64,000 nt of DNA. Source: Eleginops maclovinus. Lineage: Eukaryota > Chordata > Actinopteri > Perciformes > Eleginopidae. A program made the translations under genes and the position numbers. The stretch is from NCBI RefSeq assembly GCF_036324505.1, contig NC_086349.1, positions 23,398,247 through 23,462,246 on the forward strand, read 5' to 3'. The notes beneath the pieces are model-generated. The model was not told where the DNA came from. It did no database searches and saw only the letters and a list, made by a program, of their open reading frames with translations. This document shows, piece by piece, positions 1-24,900 of this stretch (positions are counted from its first letter, which is position 1; each line of letters begins with the position of its first letter).

Positions 1-810
1 GCATGAGTCTGCACAGAATGTGACCTTCGTTATCAGAGCTGCCTCAAAGCATTACGTTTAGTGTGCATTAAAGGAGTTGTTAATGGTGTTTAATTCCTCC
101 TGTCAATACTCCTCCTGAAGAGGTCGATCTGGGGAATATGATCAGATAAAATCAAGACATGCATATGGATAATATTTGTGAGAACTTTAAGAGGTATTTG
201 TCCTTTCCTTCAGCTGCTCGTGCAAAATCTTACACTGAAATAATAACTATTTTTAATTTTAATAATCCCGAATTAACAGTACAGTCATGACAGAAAACTA
301 ATTGAATCTCAAAAGAAAAGAAGAAAATAAATGTTGTTTTAATAATAATACAGCCATTTGATTCATCTGATAAATGTTTCTGTTCTTTGTTATTTTACAT
401 TGTGTTTGATCCATTTTCAGCCGTGTTAATCTGTGAAAAGAAAAAGAAAAGGCATGCACACTCTCAGCTGAGCGTCACATGAGAGGGATTGGAGGAACAA
501 GAGAATTAAATTATTGCATAATAAATCTCATTTTGGCTTCATTCACAATCACCTTTTGTCAAATATTACACAATATAAATTAATTCCAACAAGTGACTGA
601 AAGGCTTTGCAGAACGCATTATAATAAATCTCTGCTATAGAACATTGAGGAACATGGAAGACTATCCTCTATTTTCCCTATAATTAGCACCAAGTACAGA
701 GTTATACCAAATAAAAGTTGTTAGTTAAGATAAAACACATTACTGGTCAATGAATTGAACAGAGACGTGTGCAAATTATGTTTTCAATGTTTGTATTTTT
801 GATATTTCAG
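1..810 (+). other. Non-coding left edge, presumed pmel intron
   Basis: This stretch is AT-rich and I see no exon in it. It ends in a good 3' splice site (TTTCAG at 805-810) that feeds the first visible pmel exon. I looked for a signal-peptide exon, which pmel needs upstream. The candidate ATG at 375 is followed by hydrophobic codons but hits a stop after eleven residues with no usable donor, so I think exon 1 lies left of the window. Confidence 0.5.
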
Positions 811-7457
<6,647 letters not shown>

Positions 7458-7561
7458 ACCAGCCTCACATCCCCAAATACTGAGAAACTTGTGAACCGCA
7501 AGTTTTCTGACCTGAGATGTCTTTTTATACTTTTTTTTTTTTTACATGTTTTCTAAATAAA

Positions 7562-8072
7562 CATTACAACAAAGTGTGTAATATTTAGGAGTTTCGATCA
7601 ACACTTTCTTGTTATTTACTACTAGACATGCTCTGATCTTTTGTACGTACAAGTTTACAAGTACAAATTGTATACTTTCATTCGGACAAAAAACTAAATT
7701 TGAATGTTTAAATAAACTTTGCCAAACACAATCTTACATTGGAGTCATGGTGTATTATTGAAATAAAACATAGTAATGTACAAATTATACTCAGCTTCTG
7801 GATTTTATTTATATTTTATGAAGTGCTTGATTTACTACAGCTTGTAGTACCCATTACTATAAATGTTTAAAGGTATATATTTTATATATTTGTCTGCATA
7901 AATGTTTTATAACTAAAAAGGTAAATATTTTAATGATTGGTGTTCTGAGTGTAACACTTTATTGTGTGGGTAAGCAACATTTTGTATGACACTCTATATA
8001 TCTATATATCTATATACACAGTATATATAGATTGTAATTCATAAACGACAAACCCATTCATGTCAAAGGAAT
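7562..8072. other. Intergenic gap between convergent pmel and T1
   Basis: pmel (+) and the first alpha-tubulin (-) end toward each other here. The gap is AT-rich, with a short TATATC-type simple run at about 7990-8030. No reading frame or RNA gene is visible. Confidence 0.6.
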
Positions 8073-8168
8073 TTTATTGAGAAGAGAGAAAAATGTTAAT
8101 TGACAAAGCATTTGTTTTGAATGCTAATGCAATCCAATGTTTTACTGATTAACTACTTTGTCCCTTTT

Positions 8169-11098
<2,930 letters not shown>

Positions 11099-11244
11099 TG
11101 TTTCGTTGGAGGTTCAAACAGAGGGAGAACAGAAGGAAGAAATGTGAAGAAAATGCGTTTTTAAACACGGTGTGGTTTGCGTCGCGAGATGTACCCGGCG
11201 GGGTCGATGCAACAACTGCTGAATGGGAGGGAGGTGCTTCCGCA

Positions 11245-11250
11245 TTTATA
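11245..11250 (-). promoter_or_regulatory. TATA box of T1
   Basis: TATAAA on the minus strand, about 147 bp upstream of the T1 ATG, in the context GGGTATAAATGCGG. That spacing would give a 5' UTR of about 110-120 nt. I see no CCAAT box close upstream, unlike the other cluster promoters. Confidence 0.7.
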
Positions 11251-11266
11251 CCCGCAGCAGGCAGGG

Positions 11267-12290
11267 TAGTTGCTTCTGTGCACCGTGGACAGAAAAAGAT
11301 TGCACTGCCGCCCTTTAGAGATGTTCAAACAGAGCATGTCTATATTTTGCGTAAAGATTTAAACAGATTTGTATTGTCCTAAAGGGAACTGCAATAACTA
11401 TATTGTTGGAAGGGCATTATTGTTGTAATCAAGAACAAAATTAATTAGGGTCACTTTTTCATTTTAGTTTGCCCAAGGTCTTGTTGCAGTGTAATTGTTT
11501 GTTGTTTTGTGTGCATATATGTTATCGTATCAATGTATAATAGTCCCATTTAATTATATATATATGTCATTGTAAGTTTCTTCTACAGTTAGACTTTCCC
11601 ACCGTTTCAATCAACATCTCACTAATGAAAATCAAACTGCTAAAATATCAATCCTGAGAAAGAGAAATGGCTGTCTCTCTTTATCCTCTGTTACCTTTGA
11701 CGTTTAGCTTGTAATTACCATGTTTGCCTCCCTGGCAAACATTTACACCACCGTAGAGTAAATGACTTTGTTGAATACAGTCTGTCTCTCTGTCCTTTGA
11801 TTTAGCTCCCTTTTTTTTAGTATCCTGTATTGCAGAAATTGATTGGCTGATCCCCTTCTTCTTTCCCTTTAAGAATCTGGTTTAATGTTCGATCAGTGTC
11901 AGATCCTTGTACGACATAGGTTGTGCAGGTTATCTGGCCTCCAGCTGGAATCGATTCTGTTAAATGCTATGCTCTTTATTAATAACACGACTTTGATTCA
12001 AAGCTTGTAGATTTGTTCTTTTCTTACCAGAAGGTGATTAAGTGTGACATTTCCACAACATATGTAAGTGTATTTGCCTCTGTGCACTGTGGACAAAAAG
12101 AAAAGGGTTTCACTGCCATCCTTTAGTGACGTTTAAACAGATCAGTCTGCATTTTGCATAACGATCTGATCTGATTTGCATTGTTATATCTACTGCAAAA
12201 GGGCACTGCTATAGATATATTGTTGGCAGGGTATGCATTGTATTTTGTATGCAATTAAGAACATAAATGATCCTATTAGGCTTTAAAGTG
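11267..12290. repeat. Diverged direct duplication upstream of T1
   Basis: The segment 11267-11460, just upstream of the T1 TATA box, is repeated at about 12066-12280 in the same orientation. Shared words in the same order include gtgcac-gtggacA, cactgcc, ccttTAG, tttgc-taa-gat, tatattgttgg and aagaacA. The second copy is not followed by a TATA box or tubulin exon. Confidence 0.65.
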
Positions 12291-12299
12291 ACCATTACA

Positions 12300-15200
12300 A
12301 TCTCTGTGAAGTGTGTTCATAACTTACAAGAGGCGACCTTTGGTAGAGGGTAAGGGAACCAACTCCCAAAAGTGTAATTTGAGGAAGAAATAAAAGGGAC
12401 ATGAAGAGTAAAGGCACAGTATCTCTAACTAATACTGTATTCTTATAACTTATGTATGCAAATAGAATCAACATATCTGAAGAAATATCAGGCAAGTGTT
12501 AAATAATGGTACCAGGGAGCATTCCTGTTGTAATGTATTGTTATTTTGTGTACATTAATTAAAGCTCAATCTCATCCAATAAGGGGTCACTTCAAACAAA
12601 GCTCGTATATTACACATGCAGGGGAATCAGCAAGGACTGCATACTTGCATTATGCAGGGGTGGCACACTGTAAATCAATACAAAGCTAATCATGTCCTGG
12701 TGTACATTCTGTATGAAATATATTGTATTTTTATTATTTTTGATGAACGGGATGAACTGTTCCCGATGCAACATGGCTGAATGCTTCTGCCGCACAAGAT
12801 GCTCCCATCACACTGGAGCTGGTATCAGCCGGCGTCCATGTTGATACTGAGGCCTGTTATTGGATCCACCCGGCATGCCAGCTCTCCTCTCCTCCCTCTT
12901 TGTCCCAGATTCTCTGCAATGATGTCATTCAGTGGGCCGATCACGTGGCTGCATGTCAGCCTCTGTGTGCTGTTCCGACGTTTGGGAGTGACACTGCTTC
13001 TGTCCTGTTTGAGGAACTGAAACTGCCTTAATTGCAGTTTAAGTGACATAATGGTCGCACTGAAGCACTTCACATATGGTGCTATGGCTCCTGCAGTAAC
13101 AACATTAACCCTTTGCCCTTTCAGCTGCCTTAAATCCAGGGAATGTAAAGAAGCTTTACATTATACAATCAACACCTTCCTGGTTCTTAATGCTGTATGA
13201 GCTCAACTCCCTGTGTTTTTCCGATCTGCGACCCGAATGTCTGAGTACCAATTCATAATTTATTCAGCAGGGAAGTCAGGATGAATAATTTACAACCAGC
13301 TTTTTGTGGCTGCTGTACTCCATATGAACGGCAGAGGATGAAAGAAAAGGACAGGATGCAGCCTTGGATCTCAGCCAGTGCTTCGAGAATATTCGCCTCC
13401 TCCGAGCAGCTGTGGGACTGGGAGGGGCTGAGCAGCTGCACAAGAGGAGAGAGGGAATCTGATGGGAATGCTGGAGAGATGGGAGTGGTCGGTCCTTCAT
13501 GGCAGGAAACTAACCGCACTGTTTCCTGCAGAAAGAGAACATGATACCCGACAAAGTGACAAAGCATATTTTTCACCCGTCAAAGCGGAATCTGAGTTTC
13601 ATGCAGGGGCTCTTGCATAAAGAGGCGTGTCAAATAAAGGAGGAAGGTTATTGTTTTGAGGTGTAATGAGCAAATATGTTTATATATAGCTTTTGTGGGT
13701 GTCAGGTTGCAAGGCTGGGGAACTACCTGAGAAGAAAAACTGTTCTAGTGGTCTATTTTGTCTTTGGCCTTATATACTGTACATGTTTTGGTTCTGCAAA
13801 TAAAACAGAATCACTACTAATCATAAGCGGTTGAAAATCAGCACTGATTGTCATTCAAAAGCCTTCTAGAGACAGACTATGAGACATATTTATAAGAATA
13901 CCAATATGTATTTATAGACTACTCATCAAAACAAAGAGCTTCAGAGAAATAAAATGAAACATTATACCAAAATAGATGTTGAAAAACATGAAGGCAACAT
14001 TTAAATGACCACGAAAGGACCCAGAACATGATGACTTACTTTCACATAACACAATAAATTGGTATTAAGGTGACAAATAATATATTGAAACAACATGAAT
14101 ATTTAAAGTATCTCAGTTAAATAAAGAATTTAAGTTTGACAGGCAATAATTAATTGGGAAAAACAGGTGAAATATGCCCACATTTAAGTCACATCGGACA
14201 CAATATCACACTCAAAATCAGGTGAATTCAAAGGACCTTTTCTGTGTCATATGCTTGGGCCCAAAAACAAGCATTTCTGTTTAATGTAAGCTGGAGACAT
14301 ACAAAGAAGACAACATAGCGATGTGAAAAGAGACACAAAACTTTCCATTTGACTAATGTGATGAGAACCACTCTAATGCAGTACCAGAAATGCCCACCCT
14401 GTGCCTCAGTTGACCAGGAAAATACCAGGATCCATTGTATCCTAAATCCAGACTTTGGTACAGCAGCACAAGAATTGAACACATGCATGCCTCACAATCA
14501 AACACATTAAGGTCATTAGTATCTGCAACAAGTCTCAGTGCTATGATATTGTCTGTGTACAAAACAATAAGGAAGAAGTCAAAAAATGCAATATTAGTTG
14601 CTGTAATTACTCCAATTAAAAAAAAGACATATCGCTGGATTGTTAATTATTTCATAATGTATAAATCTCATCAGCTGACTCAATGACTGAAAAATCTCAG
14701 AAGTTACATCAACCGAGGGGCTCAAAAATACTCAAAAATGCAATGATTTAAAAAATATCTTATGTGTTTGACTATCTGATTATTATTCTATATGCAGGTA
14801 CAGCAGTCTCTATAAACCAAAATCAGCTTCTTTTAACTTTGCATCTCAAATGTATTTTAGGCTGCCTCACATTAAAGAGGTATCATGTCTGGGTCTGGGA
14901 CAACTGTTGTCATAGAGCTTCTTTTGTTGTTGGCAACCAAGCAGCTTTACTGTCTGGTAGTTCTCTTTTCTTCAGGTCTTTTTATGGTCGTTCTTATCGA
15001 AAGTTGAATGTTTAACACAAACAAAGCCGCTACGCACATCCTGTTACCTTTCCTGAAGAATGGGTTTTCATATGAACAGCCTTGACGTGTGGGAACAAAA
15101 GAGCTCATCCACATTGATGTTATGCCGGCCACACCCTATCCTCCTCAACACCATTTTATTTATATTTCTGCCATGAGTTTTTGAAAAAAAAGAGTGCAAT

Positions 15201-16200
15201 TCACTGACAGACTAGAGGACATTTGTTTCATTACATAGGCCTATACAGGACATCAGGGTGGAAGATATTTTGGAAAAGAGGTGGCTGAGGCACCTCACAT
15301 CCCCCACAGTGGCAGCTGCAGTGCAGCCTGTTAATGTTGCCACTTAAGCTGGGTCACGTGACTGCCGGATAAAGGCGGTCTATGGGGATATTCTGCTGTA
15401 TCCAGGCAACCCCGTTATTCATTTCCCTAGCAACGGTTAAATCTTGGGAGGAGAGTTGGGGGATGGGCGTCTGTGGATCTCTGTGGCCTACATGACAGGA
15501 CAATATGACCTCTTTTGTGAACGATGGACGGAAAACAAAAGTACTCTTTGAAATAAAAAAATAACAGCTTGTGTTGTTCAGTGAAACCCACAGCTATCAT
15601 GTTTTTTTATTTGTGGAAATATTGACTGCATGATGACTAATGGGTGACTAATGAGAAAAGGAGGTAACGGAGGACACTGGTGCACATGAAACAAACATAT
15701 CTCTTGTGTATGGCTTTTTTTGAAGGCCTTCTTGGATATTTAGGGTTCAAACTCATGATAGTGAGTTTTCTTTGCATACAAATTAGGCACTAAAGGGTTA
15801 ATAATAGAACATTACACCAGCATCCTAATCCGTATCTTACATTTGTATAACTTTGCAGTGTGGAAAGCAATAATGGGCAGATGGTGATAGGCATCATTCA
15901 AGGGTCAGATGAGCTGATTGACTAATGTACTGGGCCTGGCAGGTGTTCGGACATCAGTTGTTTGTATTATGCATGAGGCACAAGAGGGAAGAACAAATCA
16001 ATGTGATTTTAGTAAAAAGTGTGATGTATTCTCAAAATACAGACTCCATTGGATTCTATTTTACTACAGTATGAAGTGTGCTATTGTACATAAATAAATG
16101 AAACCGTTTTATTGTATTTCTAAAGTATCTAACCTTGTATATTCCTGTACAAGTTGTTTTGTATGTGATTGTGCATGGATTCACTTTTTTGGAAGTGCAC
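12300..16200. other. Long spacer between divergent T1 and T2
   Basis: About 4 kb with no gene I can support. The longest frames (for example 13281-13544 on plus and 14228-14488 on minus) have no recognisable domain and no splice partners. A C/T- and G/C-richer island at about 15300-15480 has RFX-like half sites (gcaac at 15406-15410 and 15431-15434), noted in the findings. Confidence 0.5.
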
Positions 16201-16345
16201 GTTAACACTGAGCTAAATGTCAGACTGGTTATTTGTGGTACTCTCTAGCTGAAAGTGAAGCAGCATTTTCCTCCTCACAATAACCGGCGCCATGCTTGCC
16301 GGGTGTGGTCTGGGAGGCGGGCTTTGTGGCGAGACAGCCGTTTGT

Positions 16346-16444
16346 CCAATAGAAAACCGCGTATGGAATCCAGCGTCTGACTGACAGGTTGTTGACCAAT
16401 AGCAGCACACAGGTCACCAGCGCAGGCTTTGCACTTGTATTTAA
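16346..16444 (+). promoter_or_regulatory. T2 promoter: two CCAAT boxes and a TATA-like box
   Basis: CCAAT boxes at 16346-16350 and 16396-16400 are followed by TATTTAA at 16438-16444, about 110 bp before the T2 ATG. The order and spacing are those of the other promoters in this cluster. Confidence 0.65.
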
Positions 16445-16553
16445 CCGCTGTCCATCTCATGTACGCCATTATCTCTTACAACGACCCCCTAACTGTCGTA
16501 TTGTAAGATTTCTGTGCAGGAACTTCAGTCCTCCACCGCGACAACAGAACAAA

Positions 16554-19102
<2,549 letters not shown>

Positions 19103-19698
19103 AGAATGAAAAATAACTAGTTAAATATCATGAAGTTGGTTCGTCCTTAAATACATTCCAAAAAGAAAGGTGGATGTCAATTTGATGTGATAGGAAAGGC
19201 CAGGGGGGACAAAATCATGTTGTTAAGTTGGTGTTTAAGTGTTCAAGGGTGAGGAAGATAAGTATTAAAAAGGGACGTTATGCACTAGTTAGTCAGGAAA
19301 CAATTGCTTATAATTGAAGGCAACTCAAAAAGAAATGTTTTTTTTACAAATCAGAGTTTGGCTGTTAGTGATGCAAAAAGTGTCTGTTCTGCTCTCTAAT
19401 AAATTTCCTGAAATATATGAAGTTGTCTGTGTCCCTTTTTTTGTTTAATATAAACACATCTTTAATAAGTGTTGTAGTTAAATCTACAATCAGTTTGAAT
19501 TATGGCTGTTATTCTTGTTATTCAAATGTTTATTAGGAATACAGGTCATAGACAGCATACAGCAGAACCTGCTTTCAACTCTCCATATGCAAAAGGTGAA
19601 ATTAATATTAAAATAATAATAATCAGTTGTTGTAAATTTGTTGAGACTATGGATTTTCCTGCATCAAAAAACCACTTAAACACCTCACAGGTAATTTT

Positions 19699-20335
19699 AA
19701 GGTGCCATAGAATGGAAAACCTTGGCATAGTTGAATAAGGAGAGTTCGTTACATTGAACTGACGTACCGTGAACCTCAAATACCATTGTTTCCTCCTTCA
19801 TGTGCAAATCATGAATATGCATATCACAGCGGTAAAACGACAATTACAACAACCCCTGTGTGTGAGGTAACACACAGTAGTCCAGCCCCAACATTTGCAT
19901 ACACCAGCTGCTGGAAACACTAACGCTAACACTTACCACTCCGTAACGTCTCTCTCCAATCTCCGACCAACTGGCTGTTCTTCAAATTCCTCGGTTTCCT
20001 CCTCCGATAAAGGCTCAAACATGTAAGGTTGGATGCCAATAGCCTCGATGGTTCATCTCTCACAGTTTCAAGAACTTCACTTACTTCTGTGGGCTCTGAG
20101 GCAGCCATGGATTGCTCCTTGTAAACCAGCCAATCAGAGCAGAGCTCGTCATCATTATTTAAATGAGCTCCCAAATAAGGCCATTCAGCTTGTTTCATTC
20201 TAGAACCAAATCATAGGGCTGTAAATGGGCCTTTAAAACCGCATCTGGACATTTTTTGGATCAACCAAAGTTATATACCTTTGTAGACATCAGAGAACAA
20301 TTAAATTACCAGATAGATGCTTTCTATGGCACCTT
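19699..20335. mobile_element. Short non-autonomous DNA element with AAGGTGCCATAGAA ends
   Basis: The left end reads AAGGTGCCATAGAA and the right end is its inverse, TTCTATGGCACCTT. The 637-bp interior has no transposase frame, so it is MITE-like. I could not fix the target duplication, and the superfamily is unassigned. Confidence 0.65.
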
Positions 20336-20339
20336 TAAG

Positions 20340-22627
20340 TTGGCGGGGGCCAGCACAAACACTGCTAGCCTTTTGTTGATGCGAACACATTTGATTTGTA
20401 ATAAGCATTAGTGACAGATTCATCAGCCAATCAGATTTTGATGTTCAATGACAGCACGCCCCCTGTGCCTAACAGTGTCCTGAGCTACCCTAAACTTCTG
20501 ACCTGAACTTCCTTCATAGATAGAGCGAGACAAATATGGCTGCTGCTGCCAGTGCCGAAGCAAATCTTATTGCCAGTCTACTCAGACTGGAGAAAAAAGC
20601 GAAATAATTAAAAAAGGAAGATCAATAGTATAGGTGATCTCCTGACTTTTTTGTGGAGGACAGGCCTTGCAGACAGTATGGCAGAACTGTATGCACTCAC
20701 ATGCCTGATCCTAACTATCCCAGTGTCTACAGCCTCTGTGGAGTGCTTGTTTTCGGCTTTAAAGCTATGGAAGTAAAACAACTGGACAAGTAAGACTGTC
20801 TTCTTTGGCATCTCTCTCCATTGAGAAAGGGCTGCTCAATCAACTGGAGCAAAAAGGTCATCTACAGTGGGGCAAAAAGTATTTAGTCAGCCACCAATTG
20901 TGCCAGTTCTCCCATTTAAAAAGATGAGAGATGCCTGTAATTTTCATCATAGATACACCTCAACTATGAGAGACAGAATGAGAAAAAAAAATCCAGGAAA
21001 TCACATTGTAGGATTTTTAATGAATTAATTGGTAAATTCCTCGGTAAAATAAGTATTTGGTCACCTACAAACAAGCAAGATTTCTGGCTCTCACAGACCT
21101 GTAACTTCTTCTTTAAGAGGCTCTTCTGTCCTCCACTCGTTACCTGTATTAATGGCACCTTTTTGAACTCGTTATCAGTATAAAAGACACCTGTCCACAA
21201 CCTCAAACAGTCATACTCCAAACTCCACTATGGCCAAGACCAAAGAGCTGTCAAAGGAGACCAGAGACAACATTGTAGACCTGCACCAGGCTGGGAAAAC
21301 TGAATCTGCAATAGGTAAGCAGCTTGGTGTGAAGAAATCAACTGTGGGAGCAATTATTAGAAAATGGAAGACATACAAGACCACTGCTAATCTCCCTCGA
21401 TCTGGGGCTCCACGCAAGATCTCACCCCGTGGGGTCAAAATGATCACAAGAACGGTGAGCAAAAATGCCAGAACCACACGGGGGGACCTAGGGACTTAAA
21501 TCCTGCAGTTCCAGACGTGTCCCCCTGCTTAAGCCAGTACATGTCCAGGCCCGTCTGAAGTTTGCTAGAGGGCATTTGGATGATCCAGAAGAGGATTGGG
21601 AGAATGTCATATGGTCAGATGAAACCAAAATAGAACTTTTTGGTAAAAACTCAACTCGTCGTGTTTGGAGGAGAAAGAATGCAGAGTTGCATCCAAAGAA
21701 CACCATACCTACTGTGAAGCATGGGGGTGGAAACATCATGCTGTTTTTCTGCAAAGGGACCAGGACGACTGATCCGTGTAAAGGAAAGAATGAATGGGGC
21801 CATGTATCGTGAGATTTTGAGTGAAAACCTCCTTCCATCAGCAAGGGCACTGAAGATGAAGCGTGGCTGGGTCTTTCAGCATGACAATGATCCCAAACAC
21901 ACCGCCAGGGCAACGAAGGAGTGGCTTCGTAAGAAGCATTTCAAGGTCCTGGAGTGGCCTAGCCAGTCTCCAGATCTCAACCCCATAGAAAATCTTTGGA
22001 GGGAGTCCGTGTTGCCCAGCGACAGCCCCAAAACATCACTGCTTTAGAGGAGATCTGCATGGAGGAATGGGCCAAAATACCAGCAACAGTGTGTGAAAAC
22101 CTTGTGAAGACTTACAGAAAACGTTTGACCTCTGTCATTGCCAACAAAGGGTATATAACAAAGTATTGAGATGAACTTTTGTTATTGACCAAATACTTAT
22201 TTTCCACAATCATTTGAAAATAAATTCTTTAAAAATCCTACAATGTGATTTCCTGGATTTTCTTTTCTCATTTTGTCTCTCATAGTTGAGGTATACCTAT
22301 GATAGAAATTACAGGCCTCTCTCATCTTTTTAAATGGGAGAACTTGCACAATTGGTGGCTGACTAAATACTTTTTTGCCCCACTGTACATGATGTGGTGA
22401 TTGAGCGCTTTCTCAAAAAAGACAGACGCATGGACTTTGTTTATAAGTGACGGGTCAGTATGTTACTATTCTCGTCATTTTAGAGTGACCTGCACACTGC
22501 ACAATGACACAAGTGTAATAGCAGAGGACTTTCTTGCTTTGGCCGGAACAAAGACATTCAATATGTATGTATGTGCTTTTCAATTCTTTACTGAAGGCCC
22601 TATCTAAACCCCCACGGTAAGCCACTG
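20340..22627 (+). mobile_element. hAT transposon relic, split by a Tc1 element
   Basis: Left of the Tc1 insertion a frame reads VSTASVECLFSALK and then LSIEKGLLNQLEQK, the C-terminal dimerisation region of hAT transposases. Right of it the frame resumes with VIERFLKKDRRMDFVYK and a stop. Removing 20865-22387 joins the two halves. A start-like frame (MAAAASAEANLIASLL) at about 20536 may be the N-terminus, with most of the middle lost. The right end CAGTGGCTTACC (minus strand, to 22627) looks like a hAT terminus; the left end is approximate. Confidence 0.6.
20865..22385 (+). mobile_element. Tc1/mariner element with degraded transposase
   Basis: The ends are inverted repeats starting CAGTGGGGCAAAAAGTATTT, long (roughly 200 bp) and imperfect, and flanked by TA on both sides (20863-20864 and 22386-22387). 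The transposase frame starts at 21230 ([20 protein letters not shown], the Tc1 DNA-binding helix-turn-helix). It is broken after GDLGT at about 21499, where about 60 bp seem to be missing. It shows WSDETK, then after a further frameshift [10 protein letters not shown] and PIENLW, the three catalytic acidic sites of Tc1. With these breaks it cannot encode an active enzyme. Confidence 0.92.
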
Positions 22628-24150
22628 ATATTGAACCTATATTTGCTTTATATCCCTTGGCGGTGTCTGGTCTCAAGCCCAGGTATAGCATATCAAAGTT
22701 AAATGGGATCATGACCCCAGGTATCTTTTCCATAAAGGACTTGATTTGTTTCCAGAAGTTCAGCAGCACAGGACACTGCCAGAACACCTGATAATGATTC
22801 GCCTTTTTCTGACCACATGACCTCTGGCTGGAGGGTCTTGAACCTAATCCGAGGATTTTTTCCCAGCCAGATAAGTCTAAAAATTGCCCTGTCCAGATTT
22901 AGAAAATGTCCGTTCGGCAGTTCAGCCGGGATGGATTGATAAAAATAAAAGAGTCTTGGGAGAACGTTCATCTTTATAGCTTCCACCCTCTGTGCTAAAC
23001 TGAGGAAACATCCATCAGGACAGATCAGACCTAATTTTGGTAATTAGGGGGTCATAATTCAGCGATATTATTTTGTCAATATGTTTGGGGATATTCACTT
23101 ATACCTCATGGTTTCAGCATCCCATTCAACTGTAAACAAATCTCTGATGGGTTAACTAGGGGGTGTGATTTCTGGGTATTTAGTCGATACCTAGATAAAC
23201 ATCCACATCCTGTTAAGGTTGCTAATAAACATGGGAGGGAAGAGCCAGGGCACCCAAGGTATATTAAAATATCATCCGCGAACAAGGCTATTGTTATTGT
23301 AATTCCCTGTATTTCCTCACTCTGTTTTGGCCACTGGCTTAACGGCTCTATAAAAATGGCGAAGAGAAGTGGGGACATGGGACATCCCTGCCTACAACCC
23401 TGTTCTAATTCAAAGGAGTTAGTTTATGAGCCATTAATCCTAATCTTTGCCGTTTGTCTTTTGCATGGTGTTTCTATTGTCTTAACGGGGTAGTTCAGAA
23501 TTTTGGACATAGGACCTCATTTCCAGTTTAGCCAGTGTGCTATTTATCAGTGGAGACCGTTTTCAACACCTTTCATCCAGTCCTTCTAGTTGCAGAGTTC
23601 GCTGGTGTTAGTCTAGCGCAAGTCAACGGTTTCTGCTAGCCTGCCAATAAAAACAGTCTTACCCACTCCTTATCACGGGTTTGCCTCTGTCTAATAAGAC
23701 CTGTCTAGATTTATAATATCTGGGAGAAAAGTCTCCAACCTCCTAGCTAATGTGGAGGCAAACAGCTTGTAATCCTGGTTTATTAGGCTGATTGGCCTGT
23801 AATTGGAGCAGTTCAATCTGTCCTTCCCTCCCTTGGGTAAAACTGAAACAACTGCTTCCCGCCACGATGGTGGAATTCCCCAATTTAGCAGTACCCAGTT
23901 AAATGCATTTAGTAAGGGCGGTGACAACAAGTCCTTAAAGGTTTTCTACCATTCAGCGGTAAACCCGTCTGGGGATTTATTTGTTTTGAGTCTTATTGCG
24001 GCCTCTATTTCATCCGCTGTTATATTAGCTTTCAGAGTTGAATTCAGTTCTGTTGTAATTTTAGGAAGCTTGAGTGAGTTAAGTAGAGCGTCCGTCACTA
24101 TGTCTCCTGCTTTTTGGAGTAGAGGTTTTTATAGTCTTTAATTAGGCCCA
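22628..24150 (-). mobile_element. LINE relic, L1/Tx1-type reverse transcriptase
   Basis: Broken minus-strand frames read, from right to left, PPSWREAVVSVLPKGGKD and YRPISLINQDYKL (23691-23930), MSPLLFAIFIEPL and ALFADDILIYL (23106-23378, the YADD-type catalytic box as FADD), KMNVLPRLFYFYQSIP (about 22930-22980) and FWQCPVLLNFWKQI (about 22740-22787). This order is that of an L1-like ORF2 reverse transcriptase and its C-terminal region. Stops and an insertion at about 23480-23690 show it is dead. The 3' part is cut off at the hAT boundary. Confidence 0.8.
23480..23690. repeat. Short repeat inserted in the LINE relic
   Basis: The reverse-transcriptase frame is interrupted here by a segment beginning 'ggggtagttcagaatttt', which I recognise as the wording of a common teleost non-autonomous repeat. 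Ends are approximate. Confidence 0.45.
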
Positions 24151-24895
24151 AATTGAAAAAGAATAAGAGAAGAATATTTCTCTAATTTGGTCTCAAAATA
24201 TGTCACCAGCATGTTTTCAGTATCATGCTTTGTATGGCATCGTATAACAAGGCAGGTGGGTATAGAGGCAGGCAGGCTTGCAGATAATGCATACAAAACA
24301 TAGGAATAGGAATCAATCTTACAATTGGTAATCAGGCAAGAAAATAGACATATACAGTTGAAAGGACTCTCATGAACAAGGGAGGTGTTTGCATACTGAA
24401 GCAAGGTTGATGACCACGAGCAAATGGACCCACAAGCTCCACAAACGTCGTCGACTCCACTTTTATTGACAGGTTTATGGAGGAAAGCAGGCCCTCTGAC
24501 CCGGGGCGTGGTGAAGCAAAGGGCTTCGACACCAATTAGCGCCTCTAAATGTCGTGTCGTATTCATCCCAGCATGGTTGTTTGGACCAGAATAAAGGGTT
24601 GCAGAATGAGAGGCTATGCAGGGCCATCTTTATTTTTTGATTCTTCCTCTTGATTTTGCTCTTGTTCTGTGGGTGGAAGTAGGATGAAAATCTAACAGAA
24701 ACAACACTGCAATATTCCAAGAGGTTAAGTGGGGGATTAGGGTTCAAACACAAAGTCTCAGGGGAGGCCTGGTAATGAAAGGAATTAAGCAGCTTTGTGG
24801 AAAATCCCCAACTGAGGGAGGAAGTCTGGTGACAAACTGTAGTAGGTAAGAAGTTAAGGTACTAGTCAGTGACTTTGGCTTTAGGAGTGGACAGA
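24150..24895. other. Unassigned sequence between LINE and solo LTR
   Basis: No recognisable gene. Minus-strand frames at 24138-24566 and 24475-24753 have no domain I know. This may be further decayed transposon. Confidence 0.4.
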
Positions 24896-24900
24896 ATACC

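Noticed and set aside
13281..13544. 87-codon plus-strand frame in the T1/T2 spacer
   Set aside because: No recognisable domain, splice context or promoter; the opposite strand is equally open.
19502..19779. Overlapping frames after T2 as a possible small gene
   Set aside because: Both strands are open over AT-rich 3' flank running into the inverted-repeat element at 19699; there is no coding signature.
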